Shown: one piece after another, positions 54,460 to 62,115 of the stretch
Numbering within the stretch: the stretch's first letter is position 1
Layout of the letters: every line of letters begins with the position of its first letter
Assembly: GCA_041690355.1 (NCBI GenBank)
Contig: JAWLHK010000025.1
Span: 9,888-73,887, forward strand
DNA length: 64,000 nt
Origin: JAWLHK01 sp041690355 [NCBI: bacterium]
GTDB taxonomy: Bacteria > J088 > JAWLBW01
Direction: 5' to 3'
The notes under the pieces: generated by a model
What the model saw: the letters and a program-made list of their open reading frames with translations, nothing else
What the model was told of the DNA's origin: nothing
The model's database searches: none
Made by a program: the position numbers and the translations under genes

Positions 54460-55173
54460 TCAGTAGTCCCGGAACTCAGCGAGGTACGGGTCGTGCGAGT
54501 TGCGGAAGGAGGCGACGTCGCCGTGGAACACGAATTCTCCGTCCTTCAGCAGGTAGACCGTGTCGGCCACCCGATAGGCATAGGGAAGTTCGTGGGTCAC
54601 GACGATGCTCGTGATGCCGCGTTCCTTCAACGCGTTGATGTGATCGGTAATCTTCTTCGCGACGATCGGGTCGAGCCCGGTCGTCGGTTCGTCAAAGAGC
54701 ATGATGCGCGGCTCGCCGACGAGGGCGCGGGCGATGGCCACGCGGCGTTTCATCCCGCCCGACAGTTCGCCCGGCATGCGGTCTGCGGTACCGCTCAGAC
54801 CGACGAATTCGAGCTTTGCGGCGACCTGGCTGTCGATCTCGGCTTCAGAAAGCCCCGCTTCAACCAGCCGGTAGCCGACATTGTCGCGAACGCTGAGGGA
54901 GTCGAAGAGCGCGCCTTCCTGAAAGACCATGCCCATGAGGCGGCGCAGCTCGACGCGCTCGTTGCGCCGGGCGCGGGTCATGCTCACGTCGTTGATGAAC
55001 GCTTCGCCCCGGTTGGGTTCCAGCAGGCCGAGCAGAATCTTGAGCAGTGTGCTTTTACCCGAACCGCTCGCGCCGAGGATGACGGCGGTCTCGCCTTCCT
55101 TGACGTTCAAGGTGATGCCGTTGAGAACTCGCGTCGCGCCGAAGGCGAGATGGATGTCTTGAAAACGCACCAT
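54460..55173 (-). CDS. mlaF: MlaF-like ABC transporter ATP-binding protein
   Basis: 237 residues. Walker [21 protein letters not shown] near residue 33, Q-loop region MGMVFQEGALFDSL near 81, signature LSGGMKRRVAIARALVGEP near 138, Walker B IMLFDEPTTGLDPIVAKKI and switch His in VVTHELPYAY near 192. Energises phospholipid transport through MlaE. Starts four bases after the mlaE stop and ends 11 bases before mlaD, so the order is E-F-D rather than the F-E-D of Escherichia coli. Confidence 0.95.
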   Translation of the reverse strand: MVRFQDIHLAFGATRVLNGITLNVKEGETAVILGASGSGKSTLLKILLGLLEPNRGEAFINDVSMTRARRNERVELRRLMGMVFQEGALFDSLSVRDNVGYRLVEAGLSEAEIDSQVAAKLEFVGLSGTADRMPGELSGGMKRRVAIARALVGEPRIMLFDEPTTGLDPIVAKKITDHINALKERGITSIVVTHELPYAYRVADTVYLLKDGEFVFHGDVASFRNSHDPYLAEFRDY

Positions 55174-55177
55174 CCCG

Positions 55178-55972
55178 CTATTCCATCAGCGCCGTGTAGA
55201 AAAGCCGGGTCAGAAAGAAGTCGGCGACGAGAATGCAGAGCGAGGCGATGACCACGGCCCGGGTCGTCGAGCGCCCCACGCCGTAGGTGCCCCCCTGCGT
55301 CATCATTCCTTCGTAGGAACCGATGGTGGCGATGATCCACCCGAAGGCCGCCGATTTCGTCAGGCTCGAAAAGATGTCGATGAAGCGCATCGACTCGACG
55401 ATCGAGGCCCAGTAGTACGGGGTCGAAAAATTGAGGGTGAACCGGGCGAGTATCCAGCCGCCGACCGCCCCGAGAAAGCAGAGAATCGTGACGAGCAGCG
55501 GCATGAGCAGCGTGAAGACGACCACGCGCGGGGCCACGAGCTTCTTGACCGGATCGCTTCCGAGCGCCAGCAGGGCGTCAATCTGGCTCGTCACGCGCAT
55601 GGCCCCGATCTGGCTCGTCACGCCGGCCCCGACGCGTCCGGAGAGGATGAGGGCGCCCATGATCGGGCCCAGTTCGCGTACGAGTGTGGCGATGATCGCG
55701 TTGCCGAGCATGCTCGTGGCGCCGAACTGCTCGAGGGAAATGTTCGACTGCAGCGCGAGCACCATGCCGGTCACGAGGCCCGTCATCATGACGATGGGGA
55801 GGCTCGCGACGGCCATGTCGTTCGTCTGCAGGATGTACTCCCTGCCGTACCACGGGCGGCGGAACAGACCGGTGACAACCTGCCAGGTCAGAATCGCGAC
55901 GCCCTGAATGTACTGGACGAAGCCGCGCGCCGAACGATCGGCGACGGAAAAGGGATTGACGCTCGTTTGCAT
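55178..55972 (-). CDS. mlaE: MlaE-like ABC transporter permease
   Basis: 264 residues with five to six membrane segments. The conserved family region LVRELGPIMGALILSGRVGA followed by GVTSQIGAMRVTSQIDALLA near residue 97-136 is diagnostic for MlaE/YrbE. The C-terminus is GVGRSTTRAVVIASLCILVA. Its ATG shares a base with the TAA of pfkA (TAATG), so the two genes are translationally coupled. No MlaB/MlaC gene is seen. Confidence 0.95.
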   Translation of the reverse strand: MQTSVNPFSVADRSARGFVQYIQGVAILTWQVVTGLFRRPWYGREYILQTNDMAVASLPIVMMTGLVTGMVLALQSNISLEQFGATSMLGNAIIATLVRELGPIMGALILSGRVGAGVTSQIGAMRVTSQIDALLALGSDPVKKLVAPRVVVFTLLMPLLVTILCFLGAVGGWILARFTLNFSTPYYWASIVESMRFIDIFSSLTKSAAFGWIIATIGSYEGMMTQGGTYGVGRSTTRAVVIASLCILVADFFLTRLFYTALME

Positions 55973-56943
55973 TAACTAGACAGGATATCCACTAGCTCGA
56001 AAAGTTTCATGTCAATCTGCTTGCGGCCGCCGACGACCTGCGCAAACGGGACGCGCACGATGCGCCCGCCCTGCTCGCCGATCATGACGTTCGTCTCGCC
56101 GTCCAGAGCGGCTTCGACGGCTCCGGCCCCGAGCTTGGACGCCAGGACGCGGTCGCGGGCGCTGGGGGAACCGCCCCGCTGCGTGTGGCCGAGGATGGTC
56201 ACCCGGTAGTCGAGGCCGCTGCGCTCGCGGATCTGGTTGGCGATGTCGACGGCGATCCCTTCCTTCTCGGCCTCGCCCACGATGAGAATGCTGCTCGTCT
56301 TGCCGCGCAGCTGCCCCTGCTGAAGGCGGGTGCAGATGTCGTCCATGGAAAGGGGATTCTCGTGGACGAGGACCTGTTCGGCGCCGGCGGCGATGCCGAC
56401 GTCGAGGGCCAGGTGGCCGGTGCGCCGCCCCATGACCTCGATGAGAAAGAGCCGCTCGTGGCTGGCGGCCGTGTCGCGGATGCGGTCGATGGCTTCGAGG
56501 GCCGTGTTGAGGGCGGTGTCAAAGCCGACGGAGTAGTCGGTGCCGGCGATGTCGTTGTCGATCGTACCCGGTATGCCGATGACGCAGATCCCGTGTTCGG
56601 CGTTGAGCTTGGCCGCCCCCCGGAAGCTGCCGTCGCCGCCGATGACGACGAGGTGGCTGATGTCGCGCGCGCGCAGCACCTCGGCCGCCCGGGCGCGGCC
56701 CGGCTCCTCGTAGAACGCCTTGCTGCGGGCGGTCTTGAGAATCGTGCCGCCGCGCTGGATGATGTTGGCGACGCTGCGCAGGTCGAGCGGGACGAGTTCG
56801 TTGTCGAGCAGTCCCTGGAATCCGCGCATGACGCCGTAGACGCCGAATCCGTGGTGGATGCCGACGCGCACGACCGCGCGAATGGCCGCGTTCATCCCCG
56901 GTGCGTCGCCGCCGCTCGTCAACACCGCCAGGTTCTTGGGCAT
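55972..56943 (-). CDS. pfkA: ATP-dependent 6-phosphofructokinase
   Basis: 323 residues, bacterial PFK length. Phosphorylates fructose-6-phosphate in glycolysis. LTSGGDAPGMNAAIRAVV is at the start; GGDGSFRGAAKL near residue 98 and PGTIDNDIAGTDYSVGFD near 125 carry the catalytic Asp. The Gly in GGDGS and in PGTIDND are the residues found in ATP-using rather than pyrophosphate-using enzymes. GHTQRGGSPSARDR near 243 binds the sugar phosphate. First gene of an operon that then runs into mlaEFD and recG, an unusual partner set. Confidence 0.96.
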   Translation of the reverse strand: MPKNLAVLTSGGDAPGMNAAIRAVVRVGIHHGFGVYGVMRGFQGLLDNELVPLDLRSVANIIQRGGTILKTARSKAFYEEPGRARAAEVLRARDISHLVVIGGDGSFRGAAKLNAEHGICVIGIPGTIDNDIAGTDYSVGFDTALNTALEAIDRIRDTAASHERLFLIEVMGRRTGHLALDVGIAAGAEQVLVHENPLSMDDICTRLQQGQLRGKTSSILIVGEAEKEGIAVDIANQIRERSGLDYRVTILGHTQRGGSPSARDRVLASKLGAGAVEAALDGETNVMIGEQGGRIVRVPFAQVVGGRKQIDMKLFELVDILSS

Positions 56944-56985
56944 GCGCTCCTTCTCCGCCGGCCAGGAGGGCCGGACAATCTTCTG

Positions 56986-56991
56986 ATTCTA
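56986..56991 (-). promoter_or_regulatory. -10-like element before pfkA
   Basis: Minus-strand TGCTAGAAT (extended -10 form, hexamer TAGAAT at 56986-56991), 42 bases before the pfkA start. No convincing -35; the region upstream is a heptamer array. Confidence 0.35.
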
Positions 56992-57009
56992 GCAGATGCG
57001 GGGGGGTAA

Positions 57010-57041
57010 GTTACGAGTTACGAGTTACGAGTGACGAGTGG
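57010..57041. repeat. Degenerate heptamer array (GTTACGA-type)
   Basis: Units GTTACGA, GTTACGA, GTTACGA, GTGACGA and a partial fifth, directly upstream of the pfkA promoter region. Confidence 0.85.
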
Positions 57042-57082
57042 AAACAAAGCGTCGGTAACGGATGGCTTGAGGAAGGCCGGCA

Positions 57083-57115
57083 AATCGTCAATCGTCAATC
57101 GTAAATTGTCATTGG
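57083..57115. repeat. Degenerate heptamer array (ATCGTCA-type)
   Basis: Units ATCGTCA, ATCGTCA, ATCGTAA, ATTGTCA; the period is again 7. A further set with the same period (GCGTCAC, TTGTAAC, GCGTCAT) follows at about 57131-57151. Confidence 0.8.
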
Positions 57116-57146
57116 TCCGGATTCCGCACGCGTCACTTGTAACGCG

Positions 57147-58400
57147 TCATTCCGAAGTGATGACCACGCCGGGGGTGCCGACGATTTCGCCGGGGGTGCC
57201 GACGACCTCGCCGGGACGGCCGACGATCTCGCCCGGCGTGCCCACGATGCGCCCGGGCGTGCCGGCGATGTCTTCTTCGGGCACGCCGACTTCGGTCTGG
57301 CCCGTGTCGGGGAGCCCGTCGGTGCCGCCGGCGCCCGTATCGTCGCCGGTTCCGCCGGTACCTGTGCCGCCGTCGAGATCGGTGCCGGTGTCGTCGGTCG
57401 CACCGGTGCTCAGGTTGAGGCGCACGTGGCGCGTGGCATCGCTGCAGAGTGTGAGCGTGCGGAACACGAGTGTGTTGATGACGGCCAGGTAAACGTAGCA
57501 GCCCTCGGCCTGCGGTGAAATGGGCAGCAGGTATTCGACCTGCGACTCGAGCTGGTCGTACAGGATGCCGCCGCCGGGGGTCTCCAGGCGCACGACGTCG
57601 TTCGTGTCGAGAATGAACATCAGGCTGCCGAACTCGACCGGCACGATCGTACTGCCGGCGTTGATGCGCATGGGCGGGAGGGCGAAGTCGCTCAGGGGGA
57701 CCGACGGGTCGCGCCCGAGCGGACGCAGCTCCCAGACGGTGTTGCCCGGGGGGAGCAGGATGACGCGGTTCAGGTCGGCCCGGGTCGTCTTGAGGACGAA
57801 GCCGCCCGAGCTGATCTGGTAGCGCAGCGATTCGACCGCCACCCGCTCGGAAAAGGCCGAGGAGCGCGGATGCACCCAGATGCCGCCGAGGGTGAGAAAA
57901 TTGCCGCGGCCTTCGCGGACGTTGACGAGGCGTGTAAAACCGGTGGCGTCACCCTCGTCGTCGAGAAACGTCAGGCGGTAGGTGCCCGGTTCGACACGGG
58001 TCCCCGGCCAGGTGCCGCCGGTGACGGCCACGCTGCTCAGAATGACCGTGTTCAGGCTGTTCTGGAGCCGGGCGCGCAGGGGCACGGGGCGGGCGCCCGG
58101 GGGCAGAACGGCGACCAGATCGAAAAAGGTGCCGCCCGTCGGAGGCGTGAACGCGCCATCCGTGACGCCGTCCGGAGCCCCGTCTTCACCCGGCACGACG
58201 TCGAAATCGATGCCGTCTTCGGCCGGCGAGCCGACCGGCCCGTCGGTCTCGAGGCCGGGCAGGTCGGCGGCCGCCCCGGAGTGCGGGGGAGCGATGGTTT
58301 CGTCGCCGCAGGCGCTCAGCAGCGCGAGCAGGGGCAGAAGCAGCAAGGTGGTCGGCGGCGGCAGCATGCCGCGCCGCAATGGTAGAGTCCCCTTTTTCAT
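57147..58400 (-). CDS. Large lipoprotein with GTPG-repeat C-terminus
   Basis: 417 residues. Long N-terminal signal region (TTLLLLPLLALLSACGDE, lipobox Cys near 32), an acidic Gly/Asp linker, beta-rich domains including GTRVEPGTYRLTFLDDEGDA (carboxypeptidase-regulatory or Ig-like look), and LESQVEYLLPISPQAEGCYV near 282. The last third is a disordered Thr/Gly/Asp region (DTGTDLDGGTGTGGTGDDTG) followed by about six copies of G-x-PG-x-(I/V)V. A surface protein with a long stalk or anchor is likely; no enzyme motif is seen. Confidence 0.8.
   Translation of the reverse strand: MKKGTLPLRRGMLPPPTTLLLLPLLALLSACGDETIAPPHSGAAADLPGLETDGPVGSPAEDGIDFDVVPGEDGAPDGVTDGAFTPPTGGTFFDLVAVLPPGARPVPLRARLQNSLNTVILSSVAVTGGTWPGTRVEPGTYRLTFLDDEGDATGFTRLVNVREGRGNFLTLGGIWVHPRSSAFSERVAVESLRYQISSGGFVLKTTRADLNRVILLPPGNTVWELRPLGRDPSVPLSDFALPPMRINAGSTIVPVEFGSLMFILDTNDVVRLETPGGGILYDQLESQVEYLLPISPQAEGCYVYLAVINTLVFRTLTLCSDATRHVRLNLSTGATDDTGTDLDGGTGTGGTGDDTGAGGTDGLPDTGQTEVGVPEEDIAGTPGRIVGTPGEIVGRPGEVVGTPGEIVGTPGVVITSE
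57165..57272 (-). repeat. Tandem repeats coding (I/V)VGTPGE
   Basis: About six 18-base units reading VGTPGE/VGRPGE/AGTPGR in frame at the 3' end of the lipoprotein gene; the units differ by a few bases. Confidence 0.8.
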
Positions 58401-58516
58401 GCCTCCAGTATAGGAGGCGCCGCCTGCCTTCCGGGGCGCGGGGCGGCCGCGCCCCGCGCCGGGGCTTGCATTCTGCGGGGAGTTGCGCAGATGTGCGCGC
58501 GGTGTTCCGAACGAAA

Positions 58517-58548
58517 CGAGCGCGGACTCCCGCAGGAATCCGCGCTCG
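58517..58548 (-). terminator. Rho-independent terminator of the phasin-like gene
   Basis: Stem GAGCGCGGA/TCCGCGCTC (extended by one G-C pair), 12-base loop; the minus-strand transcript then continues TTTCGTTCG. It is 24 bases past the stop at 58572. Confidence 0.75.
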
Positions 58549-58571
58549 CAATGCCGGTAAGCGGAAAGAAA

Positions 58572-59102
58572 TCAGGCGGCCAGGCGCTGATCGATCGCCT
58601 TGAGCACGGTCACGCGCCCCTTGTGCTGCGACTCGTAGTCGCGCAGGGCCTTCAGGCTCTCGGCCGGCATGATGTCGATCTTGCGCACGATTTCGTCGGC
58701 GTTCAGGCGATCGTAGCCGTCGATGGGAAGGGCCTTGGTGCGCGCGGCCAGCTCGTCTTCGAACTGCTTGAGGCGAGTTTCGAGCTTGTCGAGGCTCGAC
58801 GACAGGCGCGTGTAGCTGCCCGTGACGACGTCCTTGAGCGAGCCGACGGCTTCTTCGAGACGCGAGACGACCTTGGCTTCGACGCTCTGCAGTTCGCGCA
58901 GCTGGTCGCTGAGCGTCTGCTGCACGGTGCTCTCAATCTGCTCGCGACGGGTCTTGAGCGTCGAGATGCGGTCGCGCATCTCTTCTTCGTCGAGCCCGAG
59001 CACGTCGAGGCTTTTCTGGTAAGCGGTCGTGAGGACCTGCGTCCCCTTTTCGGTCCATTCGCTGCTGCGCTTGTTCAAGTTTTCGAGAAGCTGGTTGGCC
59101 AT
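58572..59102 (-). CDS. Phasin-like amphipathic coiled-coil protein
   Basis: 176 residues with no Cys, very high helix propensity and heptad patterning (LDVLGLDEEEMRDRISTLKT, LSDQLRELQSVEAKVVSRLE, SSSLDKLETRLKQFEDELAA). The N-terminus MANQLLENLNKRSSEWTEKG resembles polyhydroxyalkanoate granule-associated phasin family proteins, which coat storage granules. Start ATG 59102; a longer frame is rejected because it crosses the promoter at 59172-59200. A dedicated strong promoter with an operator and a terminator make it a single-gene unit of probably high, controlled expression. The assignment to phasins is tentative. Confidence 0.6.
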   Translation of the reverse strand: MANQLLENLNKRSSEWTEKGTQVLTTAYQKSLDVLGLDEEEMRDRISTLKTRREQIESTVQQTLSDQLRELQSVEAKVVSRLEEAVGSLKDVVTGSYTRLSSSLDKLETRLKQFEDELAARTKALPIDGYDRLNADEIVRKIDIMPAESLKALRDYESQHKGRVTVLKAIDQRLAA

Positions 59103-59171
59103 GGTCAGTACCTGATTCAAAGAGTAGTAAAGAAAGGGGTGGCCGCCGTCACCGCGACAGCCGTGGATCTC

Positions 59172-59200
59172 ATCATAACGCGGCGCGTTATGTGTGTCAA
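59172..59200 (-). promoter_or_regulatory. Consensus promoter with 19-bp palindromic operator
   Basis: Minus strand: TTGACA (59195-59200), exactly 17 bases, TATGAT (59172-59177). A perfect palindrome CATAACGCG-N-CGCGTTATG (59174-59192) occupies the spacer and part of the -10, so a bound protein would block polymerase. The start codon is 70 bases downstream. Confidence 0.85.
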
Positions 59201-59465
59201 GACTTGTCTTCCCGTTTTCCAGAACGAGGCAATCTGGCAAGCCTGACGCATCTTCATACCTATTGTAGGACGCCGCTGACTCGTGGGGAAGGGGGGATGC
59301 CCCCGGGCAGGCTCTCTTCGTATGCCTCAGCGCGAAAGCCGGGAAGAGATCGACCGCTCTCATGCCCCGTCAAGTCCCCTGAGACCTCTACCGCCGGCCG
59401 GCCGCCCGACAGAGCGGTGGGTTCAGTATCCTGAAGGGGAGTCGTCAGCAAAGGGGGGGGGAATC
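59201..59465. other. Divergent gap between phasin-like gene and hydrolase gene
   Basis: 265 bases without a clear gene. A plus-strand extension of the hydrolase frame runs through it but has no ribosome binding site. No repeats were noted. Confidence 0.5.
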
Positions 59466-60269
59466 ATGGTGGGAATTGCGCTCGCGGCGGTGCTCTCATT
59501 TTCGGTGGCGGGCGGGGCCACGAAGGAACGGATTCCGCTTGCGGCAGAAGACGGCACGACGCTTTCGGCGGTGGTCTACCGCAACGGCGGGGTGCCGCAT
59601 CGGCCGACCGTCGTGCTGGCGGCGCACGGCCCCGCGCAGGGGGAGTCGGGATACACCGACGAACTGGCGCTCGAGCTCTTCGTGCGCGGCTTCGACGTCG
59701 TCGTCTGGGATCGCCGCGGCACGGGCAAGAGCGGCGGTCTGTGGGATTACGGGCGCTCTGACGCCGGCGACCTTCGCGACGTGCTCCGGGAGGCGGTCGA
59801 GCGAACCGATCCGCCCAGGGTGGGCGTCATCGGGCTGGGGAGCGGGGCCGTGGCCGCGATTCGGGCGGTGCGCGACGTACCTGAGGTCGGCGTCGTCGTC
59901 GTTCACGGCGTCGGGCTGACGGGGCTGACCCCCATCGGACGCGGCTGGCTGGCGGGGATGAGTAATCCCGACAGCATGGTCGGCCGCTGGGTGCTTGCCT
60001 TCCGGGGAATCCGGGCGGATGCCGCCGCCTTTCCCCGGGTAGTCCCGAAGGTCGACCTGCGGGAGGCCATGCGGGGCTGGGGCCGGCGGCGCACGCTCGT
60101 CTCGGCGGGCGGACACGACGACCTCGTGCGTGTCGAGGAGGTGCGGGCCCTCTTCGATGCGGCCCCGGCGCCCAAGGAGTGGCTCATGGCCGACTCGATC
60201 GGCGGCGAACCCGACGTGCACCGGTGGGGCATGCCGGTCGAGGATTTTCTGCGGACGCACTTGCGATAG
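59466..60269 (+). CDS. Exported alpha/beta hydrolase
   Basis: 267 residues. A short hydrophobic N-terminus (VGIALAAVLSFSVAGGAT) may be a signal peptide. Then VVLAAHGPAQGESGYTDEL near residue 50, FDVVVWDRRGTGKSGGLWDY near 79 (the strand with the oxyanion loop), and VGVIGLGSGAVAAIRAV near 120. The nucleophile elbow here reads GLGSGA, where the usual GxSxG serine sits (position shifted by one). DLVRVEEVRALFD and VHRWGMPVEDF near the C-terminus suit the acid and His. Substrate unknown. ATG 59466 follows a run of G. Confidence 0.65.
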   Translation: MVGIALAAVLSFSVAGGATKERIPLAAEDGTTLSAVVYRNGGVPHRPTVVLAAHGPAQGESGYTDELALELFVRGFDVVVWDRRGTGKSGGLWDYGRSDAGDLRDVLREAVERTDPPRVGVIGLGSGAVAAIRAVRDVPEVGVVVVHGVGLTGLTPIGRGWLAGMSNPDSMVGRWVLAFRGIRADAAAFPRVVPKVDLREAMRGWGRRRTLVSAGGHDDLVRVEEVRALFDAAPAPKEWLMADSIGGEPDVHRWGMPVEDFLRTHLR

Positions 60270-60272
60270 CGA

Positions 60273-60312
60273 GGACGTTGGGCGCTGGACGCTGGGCGCT
60301 GTGCGCTGGGAC
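60273..60312. repeat. Degenerate heptamer array (GGCGCTG-type)
   Basis: Units GACGTTG, GGCGCTG, GACGCTG, GGCGCTG, TGCGCTG just past the hydrolase stop. Confidence 0.8.
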
Positions 60313-60318
60313 GATCCG

Positions 60319-60376
60319 TAACTCCTGACTCCTGACTCCGACTTTCGACTCTCGACTCTCGACTCTCGACTCGAGT
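60319..60376. repeat. Degenerate heptamer array (GACTCTC-type)
   Basis: Units AACTCCT, GACTCCT, then GACTTTC, GACTCTC, GACTCTC, GACTCTC, GACTCGA; ends at the TetR promoter -35. Confidence 0.85.
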
Positions 60377-60430
60377 TGACAACGGGTGGCTACCTGATAA
60401 CATGAACATGTTCAAAATAGAACGTGTTCA
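60376..60430 (+). promoter_or_regulatory. TetR gene promoter with two palindromic operators
   Basis: TTGACA (60376-60381), 16-base spacer, TAACAT (60398-60403). Immediately after are TGAACATGTTCA (60403-60414, a perfect 12-bp palindrome) and GAACGTGTTC (60420-60429), 16 bases apart centre to centre, overlapping the likely transcription start and the start codon region. The layout fits self-repression by the TetR protein encoded next. Confidence 0.75.
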
Positions 60431-60432
60431 AA

Positions 60433-61065
60433 ATGACGATTCGCGAGCAGAATAAGGCAGAGAAAAAGCGGCGCATCCTCGAGGCGGCCGAGCGGCTGTT
60501 CACGAGCCGGGGATTCGAGCAGACCACCGTGCGCGACATTGCCCGCGAGGCGGGGGTCGGCCTGGGCACCGTCTATGTCTACGCGCAGGACAAGCACGGC
60601 CTGCTCGACATGATGTCGCGTGACGACCTGGCCCGGGTCGAGCGCGAAGCCTTCGCCGACATTCCCCCCGGGCCGCTGCTCGACCGCATTCTGCACGTCT
60701 TCGACCACATCTATGCCCACCATGCCCGCAACAAGCCGCTGGCCTCGGTCATCGTGCGCGAGCTCAGCTTCGCGAAAGACCGGCATCAGGCCGAGCGGGC
60801 TGGGCGCTTCCAGCAGTTCATGGTGCGCCTGGGCGGCATACTCGCCGCCGAGCAGAAGGCCGGTCGGCTGAAGGCCGATGCCGAAATCATCGACACGGCG
60901 CTCCAGATATTCGCCCTCCACTTCTCGTACCTGATTTTCTGGCTGTCCGATCAGATGACGCTCGACGACGTCCGCCGCTTCTTCGGCCATGGGGTGGGCC
61001 TGATGCTTGACGGATTGCGACCCGCGCCTCTGCCCCATTCCACCCAAGGAGAACGCCATGACTGA
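60433..61065 (+). CDS. TetR-family transcriptional repressor
   Basis: 210 residues. The N-terminal HTH is complete: KKRRILEAAERLFTSRGFEQ then TTVRDIAREAGVGLGTVYVY near residues 14-55. The C-terminal helical ligand domain has no recognisable pocket signature (FALHFSYLIFWLSDQMTLDD). The ligand is unknown. ATG 60433 is used; a GTG at 60424 would add three residues. Two palindromes overlap its promoter. Its stop overlaps the next gene by eight bases, so regulator and NAD-binding protein are coexpressed. Confidence 0.92.
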   Translation: MTIREQNKAEKKRRILEAAERLFTSRGFEQTTVRDIAREAGVGLGTVYVYAQDKHGLLDMMSRDDLARVEREAFADIPPGPLLDRILHVFDHIYAHHARNKPLASVIVRELSFAKDRHQAERAGRFQQFMVRLGGILAAEQKAGRLKADAEIIDTALQIFALHFSYLIFWLSDQMTLDDVRRFFGHGVGLMLDGLRPAPLPHSTQGERHD

Positions 61066-61948
61066 ACGTATCCTGATTGCCGGCGCCTCAGGGGCCCTGG
61101 GCCTCGAGGTCACCCGCCTGCTCGCCGACGCGGGCTATGCGCTGCGCACGGTTTCGCAGAGCCGGGGCGGCGCCGCCAAACTCGCCCCGTGGACGGCCGA
61201 CACCCGGGTCGTCGACGCCGTGGACGGCGACCTGAGCGGCCTCTGTAACGACGTCGACCTCGTCTTCTCGTGCCTTGGCGCCTCAGTTTCTCCCTCGGCG
61301 CCCGAGCGGCGATCCTATTTCGCCGTCGACACGCGGGCGAATCTGCGCCTGATCGAAGAGGCGAAACGGGCGGGGGTCCGCCGCTTCGTCTACGTTGCCG
61401 TCGCGGGGGGGCCCGGCTACGACCAGACCCGCTATGTGCGGGCCCACGAGGCGGTCGTCGACGCACTGAAGGTATCGGGCATGGAGTATTCGGTCGTCCG
61501 CCCGACCGGATTCTTTTCGGCCATGGAAGAATTCCTCGACATGGCCCGCCAGGGGATTATGCCGCTCTTCAACGGCGGGCACGCAAAGTCCAACCCGATC
61601 CACACGCTCGATCTGGCGGCGGTCTGCGTGCGCGCCCTCCGCGAGGCGCCTGGCGAGTATCCGGCCGGCGGCCCCGAGGTGTTCACGCGCCGCCAGATCG
61701 GCGAAGCGGCATTCCGCGCCGTTGGGCGCAAGCCGCGATTCGTCTGGGCGCCGGCCCGCGCCGTGCTGCTCCTCGTTCCCCTGATTCGCCTGTTCCACCC
61801 GCGCCTGGGGGAACTGATGGAGTTCGTGGCCCGCGTGAGCATCCACGACGCGACGGCCCCGGTCGCCGGCACGCGCACCCTGCAGGCGCATTTCGATGCG
61901 GTCGCGCGCGGGCGGTCATCGGACCTCGGACGCCGGACGCCGGTGTAG
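61058..61948 (+). CDS. NAD(P)-binding NmrA/atypical SDR protein
   Basis: 296 residues. Rossmann start ILIAGASGALGLEVTRLLAD near residue 4, LVFSCLGASVSPSAPERRSY near 65, RFVYVAVAGGPGYDQTRYVR near 105 and YSVVRPTGFFSAMEEFLDMA near 146: an atypical short-chain reductase (NmrA-like) without the YxxxK active site, often a redox-sensing or isomerising protein. It overlaps the TetR gene by eight bases. Its last codons lie inside a heptamer repeat array, so the C-terminus (SSDLGRRTPV) looks acquired from repeat DNA. Confidence 0.82.
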   Translation: MTERILIAGASGALGLEVTRLLADAGYALRTVSQSRGGAAKLAPWTADTRVVDAVDGDLSGLCNDVDLVFSCLGASVSPSAPERRSYFAVDTRANLRLIEEAKRAGVRRFVYVAVAGGPGYDQTRYVRAHEAVVDALKVSGMEYSVVRPTGFFSAMEEFLDMARQGIMPLFNGGHAKSNPIHTLDLAAVCVRALREAPGEYPAGGPEVFTRRQIGEAAFRAVGRKPRFVWAPARAVLLLVPLIRLFHPRLGELMEFVARVSIHDATAPVAGTRTLQAHFDAVARGRSSDLGRRTPV

Positions 61949-62068
61949 CGGTCACCGGACCCCCATCCGCTTCGCTACGGGGGGCAATGCGTCGGACGCT
62001 GGACGCCGGACGCCGGACGCCGGTGTAGCGGTCATCGGACCTCGGACGCCGGACGTCGGTACTCATTC
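61910..62068. repeat. Degenerate heptamer arrays (CGGACGC-type), two blocks
   Basis: Units CGGTCAT, CGGACCT, CGGACGC, CGGACGC, CGGTGTAG occur in two near-identical blocks (about 61911-61950 and 62008-62060) separated by about 60 bases. The first block codes the end of the NmrA-like protein. Confidence 0.85.
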
Positions 62069-62071
62069 CGC

Positions 62072-62115
62072 CACTGAAGACTGAAGACTGAAGACTTAAG
62101 ACCTAGACTGAAGAC
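62072..62115. repeat. Degenerate heptamer array (ACTGAAG-type)
   Basis: Units ACTGAAG, ACTGAAG, ACTGAAG, ACTTAAG, ACCTAG, ACTGAAG. It abuts the hicB stop. The same unit recurs 0.8 kb away at 62882-62912. Confidence 0.85.

Noticed and set aside
59283-59465. N-terminal extension of the alpha/beta hydrolase frame
   Set aside because: The extension is basic and low quality; the ATG at 59466 follows a G-rich ribosome site and begins a hydrophobic segment.
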